64,000 bases of DNA from NCBI GenBank assembly GCA_019358875.1, contig JAHHIF010000004.1, positions 185,785 to 249,784 of the forward strand, in the 5' to 3' direction. Both the position numbers and the translations under genes were made by a program. This document shows, piece by piece, positions 18,186-25,792 of this stretch. Position 1 is the first letter of the stretch. The number at the start of each line of letters is the position of its first letter. Under the pieces are notes generated by a model. That model saw only the letters and a list, made by a program, of their open reading frames with translations. It had not been told where the DNA came from and made no database searches. The stretch is from Symplocastrum torsivum CPER-KK1 (GTDB lineage: Bacteria; Cyanobacteriota; Cyanobacteriia; Cyanobacteriales; Coleofasciculaceae).

Positions 18186-18989
18186 ATGCCATTAACTGAG
18201 AACAGTGGGCAGTTGGTGATTATTGGTGGAGCGGAAGATAAAAAAGGGGAATCTATAATTCTTCGGGAGTTTGCTCGACGGGCAGGAGGCACCGAGGCGC
18301 GAATTGTCATCATGACAGTGGCGACAGGACTACCCAAAGAAGTGGGAGATAATTATATCAATGTGTTTGAGCGGCTAGGGGCAGAGGATGTTCGAGTCGT
18401 TGACACAGAAGCTCGTGAAGCAGCAAGTGATGAAAGTGCATTGAAAGCGATCGCAAAAGCGACTGGTGTCTTTTTTACGGGTGGAGACCAAGCGCGAATC
18501 ACAAGCATCCTGAAGGATACCGAGATTCATAAGGCACTTCACCAACGGTTGTCTGAAGGACTCGTAATCGGAGGCACGAGTGCAGGCGCGGCAATGATGC
18601 CTGACATGATGATTGTTGAAGGAGAGTCGGAGACAAATCCTCGGATTGAGATTGTGGACATGGCACCTGGGATGGGATTCCTACCAGAAGTCGTGATCGA
18701 TCAGCATTTCGCTGAACGGGGACGTTTAGGTCGCCTACTCTCCGCCGTTGCACAGCAGCCAGTTGCCTTGGGATTCGGTATTGACGAGAATACTGCGATC
18801 GCAGTAAATGGCACCGAGTTTGAAGTGATTGGGGAAGGCGCTGTTACTGTGGTTGATGTGTCAGGAATCACTCATACCAACTTGGGCAATATTTTGAAGG
18901 ATGAAGACTTGGCACTTTGTGGAGTGAATCTTCATATTCTTCCACATGGGTATCGCTTTGACCTGAAAAGCCGAAAACCAATTGTGTAA
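18186..18989 (+). CDS. cphB: Cyanophycinase (peptidase family S51)
   Basis: The 267-residue product matches cyanophycinase, the serine exopeptidase that breaks cyanophycin (multi-L-arginyl-poly-aspartate) into beta-Asp-Arg dipeptides. The nucleophile elbow is 'GGTSAGAAMM' (Ser132). Other family marks are 'VIIGGAEDK' near the N-terminus, 'FFTGGDQARI' and 'VIDQHFAERGRLGRL', which supplies further active-site residues. Length is normal. GGAG precedes the ATG by six bases. Cyanophycin synthetase (cphA) usually follows directly, but here the next 400 bases hold repeats and a decayed gene. This may therefore be a separate paralogue or a rearranged locus. Confidence 0.95.
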   Translation: MPLTENSGQLVIIGGAEDKKGESIILREFARRAGGTEARIVIMTVATGLPKEVGDNYINVFERLGAEDVRVVDTEAREAASDESALKAIAKATGVFFTGGDQARITSILKDTEIHKALHQRLSEGLVIGGTSAGAAMMPDMMIVEGESETNPRIEIVDMAPGMGFLPEVVIDQHFAERGRLGRLLSAVAQQPVALGFGIDENTAIAVNGTEFEVIGEGAVTVVDVSGITHTNLGNILKDEDLALCGVNLHILPHGYRFDLKSRKPIV

Positions 18990-19085
18990 ACTGCTTCTTC
19001 AGGTGGATAAGCTGATGTGCACTTAAACTTCATCTTGAACAAGAAAGGCAGAAGGCAGAGGGTTTTACCTTCTGCCAAAAGTAAT

Positions 19086-19113
19086 AGTAGGGTGCGTCAT
19101 GACGCACCCTACT
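19086..19113. repeat. Perfect 28-bp palindrome
   Basis: AGTAGGGTGCGTCA and TGACGCACCCTACT form a perfect palindrome with no loop. It belongs to a well-known class of interspersed cyanobacterial intergenic repeats ('GTAGGGTGCGT'). Just upstream, GGCAGAAGG...CCTTCTGCC (about 19046-19076) forms another hairpin that could terminate cphB. Confidence 0.7.
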
Positions 19114-19150
19114 CCTTAGAGGTTGTGCGTAAGCCCTAGCTTGACCTGGT

Positions 19151-19398
19151 ATTTGGGTAGGGGTTTGTGGTGAATTGGCTTCATCCCCCTTAGCGATACC
19201 GATTTTGGTAGGGTTGGGGTAGATGAGTTGAGTATGAACCCCCCAGCGATTCCGGCGGTTAAGGTCGGTATTTCAAGGTTGACGATGAGTGAAGCAAAAG
19301 CGATCGCCTATGAGGTATTGCAGCTTCCTTCTGCCTTAGAAGTCAAAGATTATATAGCCGCTTGGTTAAGTCAGAGGACGCGAGAACATCAAGGGTAA
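19151..19398 (+). pseudogene. C-terminal remnant of a PEP-dependent phosphotransferase (PtsI/EI-like)
   Basis: From 19151 the plus strand reads IWVGVCGELASSPLAIPI then LVGLG. One base is then missing (at about 19219-19220), and the next frame continues VDELSMNPPAIPAVKVGISR and on to QRTREHQG with a stop at 19396-19398. 'GVCGEL', 'LG(V/F)DELSM.P..IP.VK' and the final helices are standard for the C-terminal PEP-binding domain of EI-type enzymes. About 80 codons survive; the PEP-binding core and the phosphohistidine domain are gone. Frameshift plus 5' loss marks it as dead. Confidence 0.85.
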
Positions 19399-19414
19399 AT
19401 AACAGGAGAGTTTT

Positions 19415-20161
19415 ATGTGCTTTTCCGCAACCGCCAGTTTTACAGCAGGAGCCACACTATCTGCTTTAGGAATTGCGACGCTTACACAAATTCGCTCAAG
19501 ACGTGAGCTTCTACTAGGGAGTTTTCCTTTGTTATTTGCTATTCAGCAATTTATTGAAGGACTAGTATGGTTAACGATTGACCAGACCTCTTTAAACACA
19601 ATTAATTCTCTATTAACCTACAGCTTTTTATTCTTTGCAACAGGACTATGGCCTGTTCTTTGTCCTCTATCTGTTTATTTATTGGAGCTTAATCCCTCAA
19701 AAAGACGTGCAATATTAGCAATAGTCATGTTTGGTATTGCAACTGGAATTTATCTCTTTGGTTCTGTCATTACTCATGGAGTTTCCTCAGACTATTTTTC
19801 AGGAAACTTACTTTATAATTTAAGGTTTATACCATTTTATGAATTCAATAAATACTTGTATCTTATAGTGACTAGTGTTCCTTTCTTGATAGCTAGTGAT
19901 AGGCGACTCAAACTCTATGGGGCATTGGGGATAGTTTCTTTTGGCGTAGCTGAGCTATTTTACAACGTCACATTTGTTTCAGTCTGGTGCTTTTTTGCGG
20001 CTGTTCTAAGCGGAGGATTATATTTTATCTTTCGAGATTCCAATCTTAAGGTGAATGTCACTGACTTAAGCCCTGAACTAAAGTACCCTACCCTTCGGGA
20101 ACCCCTACGGGGAACGGGAACGCTACCCTTCGGGAACGCTTCGCGAACGCGAACGGGCTAA
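19415..20161 (+). CDS. DUF6629-type multi-spanning membrane protein
   Basis: The 248-residue protein starts 'MCFSATASFTAGA', a characteristic N-terminus of a small membrane family (DUF6629-like). About seven hydrophobic segments follow ('LLGSFPLLFAIQQFIEGLVW', 'LLTYSFLFFATGLWPVLCPL', 'AILAIVMFGIATGIYLFGSV' and so on). The conserved 'QQFIEGLVW' is family-like. AGGAG precedes the ATG. Function unknown. The last roughly 24 residues (from 'LKYPTLREPLRG') come from a palindromic intergenic repeat, so the natural C-terminus was probably overwritten by repeat insertion. Confidence 0.8.
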   Translation: MCFSATASFTAGATLSALGIATLTQIRSRRELLLGSFPLLFAIQQFIEGLVWLTIDQTSLNTINSLLTYSFLFFATGLWPVLCPLSVYLLELNPSKRRAILAIVMFGIATGIYLFGSVITHGVSSDYFSGNLLYNLRFIPFYEFNKYLYLIVTSVPFLIASDRRLKLYGALGIVSFGVAELFYNVTFVSVWCFFAAVLSGGLYFIFRDSNLKVNVTDLSPELKYPTLREPLRGTGTLPFGNASRTRTG

Positions 20162-20235
20162 AAGCTAAAACCCGTTAAAACGGGTTGAAAGGCTGATGTA
20201 GTAAGCTTTAGCTTACTTCAGCTTTGAGGGGTGAA
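20088..20235. repeat. Composite palindromic repeat overlapping a gene end
   Basis: Two copies of CTACCCTTCGGGAAC, interrupted by ACCCCTACGGGG, are followed by CCCGTTAAAACGGG and AGTAAGCTTTAGCTTACT hairpins. This mosaic is typical of cyanobacterial extragenic palindromic elements. The 5' part is translated as the C-terminus of the preceding membrane protein. Confidence 0.7.
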
Positions 20236-20256
20236 ATTTATTTCAAGGCTCTTATG

Positions 20257-20376
20257 TCAGTGCCATTCATCTCCCTCGGCATCAACTCGACGGCGAAAGC
20301 GTTCGACGATTGATGAACGCATATTTGGGAAGGGACGGATGATGCACCAGGGATGGAGGCGTTCAAAGTATGTCAT
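20257..20376 (-). CDS. Small basic protein, 39 aa
   Basis: A 39-codon gene too short for most callers. ATG at 20376 is preceded by AGGAGG with an eight-base spacer, the best ribosome site in this region. The product begins MTYFERLHPWCIIRPFP and ends with RFRRRVDAEGDEWH. The aromatic N-terminus and the 'RFRRR.DAE' tail resemble short conserved cyanobacterial proteins that I remember only in outline. It lies in an otherwise repeat-filled gap of 632 bases between two larger genes. Function unknown; it may be a shortened form of a longer family. Confidence 0.6.
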   Translation of the reverse strand: MTYFERLHPWCIIRPFPNMRSSIVERFRRRVDAEGDEWH

Positions 20377-20606
20377 GATGTCTTCCTCCTGAGAAATGCA
20401 TAGCTGTTTAACCCAGATCGTTTTGACCTGTGTGGAAATGGTTTTTTCATGGGAAAGTAGTAGTGATAGATATGGGGCGATCGCATTTAGCTACCCTGCC
20501 CTGAAGTAAACTTTGGGCTAATAGCTGGGGGCGATCGCTTTTTCCTGCAATCAAGGCGAAGAGTCGGAAAGTCCACCCGGAACTCAAGTTCCCGGCTAAT
20601 AGCTCA

Positions 20607-20667
20607 AGTCGGTTCAAACCGACTAAAACACTTGACATATAAGGTTTTCAGTCCTCTGAAGAGGACT
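20607..20667. repeat. Pair of 18-bp palindromes
   Basis: AGTCGGTTCAAACCGACT (20607-20624) and AGTCCTCTGAAGAGGACT (20650-20667) are two hairpins of the same architecture, 25 bases apart. They are flanked by 'CTCAAGT' words and lie downstream of the CHASE2 cyclase. They belong to a common interspersed class in filamentous cyanobacteria and may end transcripts from both sides. Confidence 0.65.
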
Positions 20668-20793
20668 TGAGCTATGAGACACGGGTTTAAACTCCTGGGT
20701 GAGAATAAACTCTTCTTCTGTTGGAGAACAGCAGAACGTTGTACTGCTTATCGCCTTCCATATCGGGGATGTCTTTTAAAATCGGAATGAAAA

Positions 20794-22716
20794 CTATAAT
20801 AAAACTTGATAAATTTCTGTGAATTGCTGGCGGCCTTTTAACCGAACACTACCAATAAACTTTGTCGTGAATTGCCCCTGTATATATTGGTGAGTTTCCT
20901 TATTAATTAAAATGCGACAAATACCACTATCAATTGACTTCTTGTAGCTTTCCAACCGCGCTGCTACATTAACGCTGTCTCCAATTGTTGTGTAGTCCAG
21001 CCTTTTGGAACTGCCAAGGCTGCCAGTGACAACAGTGCCAGTCGCAATCCCAACTCGCATGGCAGCAGTGGGGAGTCCTTGAAGGCGCCATTGCTTATTG
21101 AGAGTCCCAAGGGTAGATGCCATATCTTGAGCGCAACGTACAGCAGCGATCGCATCTTCGGCAATTGCTTCCGGTGTGGTTCGCTGAATCGGCACCCCAA
21201 AAACCGCCATAATCGCATCCCCGATAAATTTATCCACAACGCCCCCATGCGCTAATACAAGTCCTGCCATCGCATCCATATATTGGTTGAGCCAAGACAT
21301 TAGGGTTTCTGGATCAGTCTGCTCAGCAATCGTACTAAAGTCTTTCAGGTCTGCAAAAAGTACCGTTGCGGTCATCTTACGCCCCAAGAGACGTCCCTCT
21401 TTGAGGAGTTGGTGGCGATCGCGCCAAATCGTTCTGGCAATTGTTGGAGTAACGTGACGCCCAAACAGATTCATCACCATAACGCGGTCTTGGCGCTCTA
21501 TTTGGGCAATGTAACCTGTGATTACCGTCGCCGCTCCAACCAAAGCCAATAGCGGTGGGAAAACAGGTATCCACCAGTTACCGATAAAAAACAGGTACGA
21601 ACTACTGCTAAGCACCCCAGCCGCAATGACAATGCCAACAGCGGTTCGTAACATTGAATAATTTTGATTGCCTTCAGAACGAACTGCCCAACTCAAAGAA
21701 GCACCGATACCAGACCAAAGGATAATCCATAGAACTTCCAGTGGCTCCGACCACGTTTGAAGCAAGGGACGGCCTTCTAGAGCAGCACTCAAGATGAGCG
21801 AAGTGACATGAGCTTGAATTTCAACACCAGCCGTTTGCTCAGGCGAACTCAGCAGACCATGACTGTAAGGAGTGTAAAAGAAATCTTTCAAGCTAGGTGC
21901 AATCGTACCAATCAAGACAATGCGATCGCGTATCTTTGATTCAGGAACTCGGTCTTCCAGAACATCCCTCAAGGAAACACTCTCAAATAGGTTAGCCCCT
22001 TTAAAATTCAACAAGAACTGGTAACCACCTGCATCAGCGCGAACATAGCCACCATCATTTGCCTCAAAAGGAACAAATACCGTCTTACCCAATTTCATAG
22101 AACCGTCTTGGGCGGCGACTGGAGTAATCCCTTTAGCCTGCAAATAAATCAAAGCCAACTGTAGCCCCAAGCTTGGTAAAGCTGGCTTAGATTCAGGTGT
22201 CAAGAATAGTAAGCCACGACGGAGTTTACCATCTGCATCTGGCATAACATCATTCGCTCCAACCTGCCCCAGTTGGCTCAAAACCTGCGGCGGTGGTACA
22301 GCCTCACTATTACTATCTGCGACTTTTTTTTCAATTCCAATTAGATTCGGTGTGGACTTAAAAACCTGCTCCAAAGCTTGGGTACCCGGCGGAGTCGGCA
22401 AATCTCGATAGAGGTCTAAACCGATTGCTCTCGGCTTTTTGGCTTTGAGCTTCTCGATCATTTGTGCAATCAAAGCATCAGTTGCTGGCCACTTCTTGAC
22501 ATAACGAATATCTGACTCGTTAACGGCAACAATTAAAATCCGCTTTTGGGTAGGCTCAGCCGGACGCCAACGAAAAAACTGATCCAGGGCTGCCCACTCC
22601 CAAGATTGCAACAACCCAGTTAACCGCAGCGCAACAACAACGGCGGCTACACTGGTTGCTCCAAGCCACACTGGTCGTCGTTGCCAAATTTTCTGCCTCA
22701 GCCGCTTGGTTCGCAT
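20794..22716 (-). CDS. CHASE2-domain class III adenylate cyclase
   Basis: About 640 residues from the ATG at 22716. The frame extends to 22833, but the extra 39 residues derive from the GGCAGAGG-type filler repeat. Order: one membrane segment, an extracytoplasmic CHASE2 sensor (about 30-330), three membrane segments, then a class III cyclase. Cyclase marks are the metal-binding aspartates in 'LFADLKDFS' (about 449) and 'GDAIMAVFG', the adenine-selecting lysine in 'VVDKFIGD' (about 490) and Asp in 'YTTIGDSVNVAARLES', with the catalytic Asn/Arg pair. These residues predict cAMP rather than cGMP. It is last in a co-directional series after a CHAT protein and an exported haemagglutinin-type protein, so it may sense the state of the envelope or its exoprotein partner. 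Confidence 0.93.
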   Translation of the reverse strand: MRTKRLRQKIWQRRPVWLGATSVAAVVVALRLTGLLQSWEWAALDQFFRWRPAEPTQKRILIVAVNESDIRYVKKWPATDALIAQMIEKLKAKKPRAIGLDLYRDLPTPPGTQALEQVFKSTPNLIGIEKKVADSNSEAVPPPQVLSQLGQVGANDVMPDADGKLRRGLLFLTPESKPALPSLGLQLALIYLQAKGITPVAAQDGSMKLGKTVFVPFEANDGGYVRADAGGYQFLLNFKGANLFESVSLRDVLEDRVPESKIRDRIVLIGTIAPSLKDFFYTPYSHGLLSSPEQTAGVEIQAHVTSLILSAALEGRPLLQTWSEPLEVLWIILWSGIGASLSWAVRSEGNQNYSMLRTAVGIVIAAGVLSSSSYLFFIGNWWIPVFPPLLALVGAATVITGYIAQIERQDRVMVMNLFGRHVTPTIARTIWRDRHQLLKEGRLLGRKMTATVLFADLKDFSTIAEQTDPETLMSWLNQYMDAMAGLVLAHGGVVDKFIGDAIMAVFGVPIQRTTPEAIAEDAIAAVRCAQDMASTLGTLNKQWRLQGLPTAAMRVGIATGTVVTGSLGSSKRLDYTTIGDSVNVAARLESYKKSIDSGICRILINKETHQYIQGQFTTKFIGSVRLKGRQQFTEIYQVLL

Positions 22717-22915
22717 ATTACGATCGGCTACCAACGTAAAGAGACAACAATAAAACTTTTGCTGTTGCCGTTTGCCAAATGTTTTCCTTTTGCCCTCTAC
22801 TCTCTGCCCTCTGCCTTTTTTGGTAAGTTGCATTCATATAGATCACCCTGATAAACCTCATCTCCATCTAACAAGCGAGATACTAAACCTAGATAGGTTT
22901 AATTTGATCGTTCTC

Positions 22916-25522
22916 TTATTCCCTGGATTGGCTGGCTGAATCTGGAAAAAGGCAGACTAAATCTTCTACCTTAGCTAGAGTTGCGACTTGTGAGGACGTA
23001 CCGAGAATGATGCGTCCGTCATCTGTGACGAAGATTCCTTGTGCCTCTTGGAGGGGAAGAACTCGACGTTGTTGTTCAAATTCTGCTTGCTGGATGCGAT
23101 CGCGACGAGTCGCGCTGTTGCCTGAAATTGGCTCAACATTAGTTACGGTATAGCGATCGCTAATTGCTCCATAAGGAGTTGAGGGTAACCCACCCGTACC
23201 AGTAACAGTAAAGCTTCCAGGTTGAAAGCTACGACGTGCTAAACAACTGTCAGCCAGCACTTGATCGGAACTCACAAATTCCTCTTCTAGAGGCTCTAGG
23301 GAACCTTCTACGTCACGAACGGAGGTATCAATATCGACAACACCATTAATTCCTAAGGTAGAACTAGCGGTGATTCTACTAGTTGGGTCAACAAATAATC
23401 CTTGGGTATTGATTTCAATCCTACCTCCAGCACCCTGAAGAGCATTGGCAGTGATGCGGCTGTTTTCTAGGACGGCTAGAACATCGGTATCAATCGTGAT
23501 GTTGCCGCCATTGCCACTACCACCCGCTTCAGCAGAGACAATGCTGTTGCGGCGCAGTAGTAAAGACTGCGTTTTTAAGTTAACGTTGCCGCCTTCTCCT
23601 GCTATGGTTGTCGCAGCAGCAATACTTGCTTGCTCATCCAGACTAATCGAGTCAGCAATCACCTTCAGATTGCCTGCATCTCCAGTGCCTCGACTACGGA
23701 CACTGAGTCTTCCCTCATTCTCCAGAATCAATTCTCCAGTTTGTACCGTGAGGTTTCCGCCTTGACCTGTCGAACCTGCTTCAGCCGTAGCCGCTAAAGC
23801 ACTGAGAGCCGAACCATTGGGAGAACTACCACTCAACGTTACCGACTCCGACGCAATCACAGTAATATCTCCACCCCGACTTGAACCGACAGTACTTGCT
23901 GCGATCGCCGCCCCATCCCGTACTAATAATTCTCCCGTTGTCACCTCCACATTTCCAGCATCTCCAGCCGCCAAGGCATTACTAAACAAGCCAGTGAAAA
24001 ATCGAGTGGTTGGTGAAAACTGCACCGGATCGCTGCCAACCAACTCAATTGACTCCAAAGCATTAACCGTCAAGTTTCCGGCTCGACCCGTCCCAAAACT
24101 AGCCGTTGTTACAGTTGCGTTATCTTGAGCCAACAACCGTCCTGTATTAATCGTCAAATCTCCAGCATCTCCACCAACACCAGCCCCCGTCCCTGTCAAT
24201 AAGGAGGATGCACTCAGATCAACAGACTCGGAAGCGTTGAGTGTTAAATGCCCCCCCTCACCTGTTCCAAACGTAGAAGTAGCAACAAAGGCTCCATTAC
24301 GAGCAACGAAAGAAGGTGTATTAATCACCAAATCCCCAGCCGAACCAGAATCAAAACTGGCTGTAAACAAACCGTTGCGGAGGTTTGTTGGGTCAACCGT
24401 TCCCGTCGCGAACTTGACGATATCTTCGATATAAGTTCCCGTTCCTATCAGTTCTACTGATTCTGAGGCGTTGACGGTAACGGTTCCTCCCCTTTGCCTA
24501 CCTAACGTCAATGCAGTTAGGCGTGACTCCTCACGTAGCTGAAAGGTTCGCGCCTGCACTTGGATATCACCCCCCCGAATCCCACTGACATCTACCGTTG
24601 CTCCCTGAGATAACTCGATATCCTGAAAGTTCGGCACAGTGCTATAACCGAGTTCCCAGCCATTAGGGGTTGGATTCAAGTCAACTAAACTGGTGCCAGC
24701 AACACTCCCTAGCTCAACTCGTCCGCTAGGTGCCGTAACGTTGCCACCTTGGAGTAAAACGTTCCCTCCCACAAGCCCCAAGGTTTTTCCTGGTAGAACC
24801 GCTAAATTTGACCCTTGTATTTGTAGAGAACCTGGTGTCGCTCCAAATTGCAGTCCTAGAGGAACACTGACTGTTAGAAGCGGTAGATTTTGAGGACTTG
24901 TCGTACTGAACTGAGTGCCATCGGCAAAAACAACGCTGCTAGCAGTACTGGCAAAAAAGGAACCACTCACATCAAGACGGGCATTCGGTCCAAATAAAAT
25001 GCCATTGGGATTAATTAGAAATAGATTAGCAGTACCCTCAACACCCAAGGTTCCTAGAATAGTCGAAGAGTTAGCACCTGTTACCCGTGTCAGAATGTTT
25101 TCAACTCCAGGAGGATTGGCAAAATAAACTTGCTGACCATCATCAAGATTGAATTCCAGAAAACTGTGGAACAGGTTTGTGTCTCTCAATGCCCCACCCT
25201 CGATGCGCTCAGCAGATTGGTTATTGATGATGGCACCAGGAGTAACAATAGAATTTTCGTTGCCCAACGTACTATCAGGTGTCAACTGAGCAAATGCATT
25301 GTCTTCGGAACTTAAAACAAAAAAAAGTAAAACGACGAAGCCAAAAATCTTCTCGTTTGCTTTTACTAGATTGACTCTTATCTTGTTTACAAGCCAAGCA
25401 AACCTTTGCGGCGCTAGCGCTACTGTACCGACTTCTGGACAGCAACTAACTCGCTCTTTTCTCGGCTTTAGCTCAGCGCACCAACTCCTCGTTTGCTGTG
25501 CCAACTTTACGTCCCCTACCAC
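22916..25522 (-). CDS. Haemagglutinin-type exoprotein with two-partner-secretion domain
   Basis: The 868 residues carry a filamentous haemagglutinin N-terminal (TPS) domain at about residues 80-220, with 'LFLINPNGILFGPNARLDV'. A beta-helix of repeats follows, rich in 'GGNLTVNASESVELSGS'-like rungs. The C-terminus is the cyanobacterial type ('PYGAISDR' and 'GIFVTDDGRIILG'). The start is GTG at 25522 (TTG at 25504 is possible), with an in-frame TAA just upstream. This leaves a 78-residue leader whose hydrophobic core 'IFGFVVLLFFVL' and AFA-Q cleavage site come very late, like the extended signal peptides of TPS proteins. The outer-membrane TpsB partner is not in the window. Likely secreted to the cell surface. 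Confidence 0.9.
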   Translation of the reverse strand: MVGDVKLAQQTRSWCAELKPRKERVSCCPEVGTVALAPQRFAWLVNKIRVNLVKANEKIFGFVVLLFFVLSSEDNAFAQLTPDSTLGNENSIVTPGAIINNQSAERIEGGALRDTNLFHSFLEFNLDDGQQVYFANPPGVENILTRVTGANSSTILGTLGVEGTANLFLINPNGILFGPNARLDVSGSFFASTASSVVFADGTQFSTTSPQNLPLLTVSVPLGLQFGATPGSLQIQGSNLAVLPGKTLGLVGGNVLLQGGNVTAPSGRVELGSVAGTSLVDLNPTPNGWELGYSTVPNFQDIELSQGATVDVSGIRGGDIQVQARTFQLREESRLTALTLGRQRGGTVTVNASESVELIGTGTYIEDIVKFATGTVDPTNLRNGLFTASFDSGSAGDLVINTPSFVARNGAFVATSTFGTGEGGHLTLNASESVDLSASSLLTGTGAGVGGDAGDLTINTGRLLAQDNATVTTASFGTGRAGNLTVNALESIELVGSDPVQFSPTTRFFTGLFSNALAAGDAGNVEVTTGELLVRDGAAIAASTVGSSRGGDITVIASESVTLSGSSPNGSALSALAATAEAGSTGQGGNLTVQTGELILENEGRLSVRSRGTGDAGNLKVIADSISLDEQASIAAATTIAGEGGNVNLKTQSLLLRRNSIVSAEAGGSGNGGNITIDTDVLAVLENSRITANALQGAGGRIEINTQGLFVDPTSRITASSTLGINGVVDIDTSVRDVEGSLEPLEEEFVSSDQVLADSCLARRSFQPGSFTVTGTGGLPSTPYGAISDRYTVTNVEPISGNSATRRDRIQQAEFEQQRRVLPLQEAQGIFVTDDGRIILGTSSQVATLAKVEDLVCLFPDSASQSRE

Positions 25523-25792
25523 TTACCCCTAGTTTGGATTGTGTTGTAGGAATTTCTATCTATCGAAAGTGCAGGAACCAGAAAATTGAAATCTCTGTAT
25601 AAAGTGTTACAAAAGGTAAATCTTACTTTATACAAACTTCAATAAGATGTTCACTCCACAACACTGGTAGGTAAAGCTAGCCTGAAGTTGTTGCTGTGTC
25701 TATAAGGCTCTTACTGCTCTACTACAACTGAATTCTGCACAGAATTTACTCACTGTTCTCTATTAACTCAATTTTACCCATTGGCTTGAATA

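Noticed and set aside
20447..20638. 63-codon minus-strand frame in the repeat-filled gap
   Set aside because: Largely made of palindromic repeat sequence; the nearby 39-codon gene has the better ribosome site.
24237..25532. Several plus-strand frames opposite the haemagglutinin gene
   Set aside because: Antisense shadows of a repetitive beta-helix gene.
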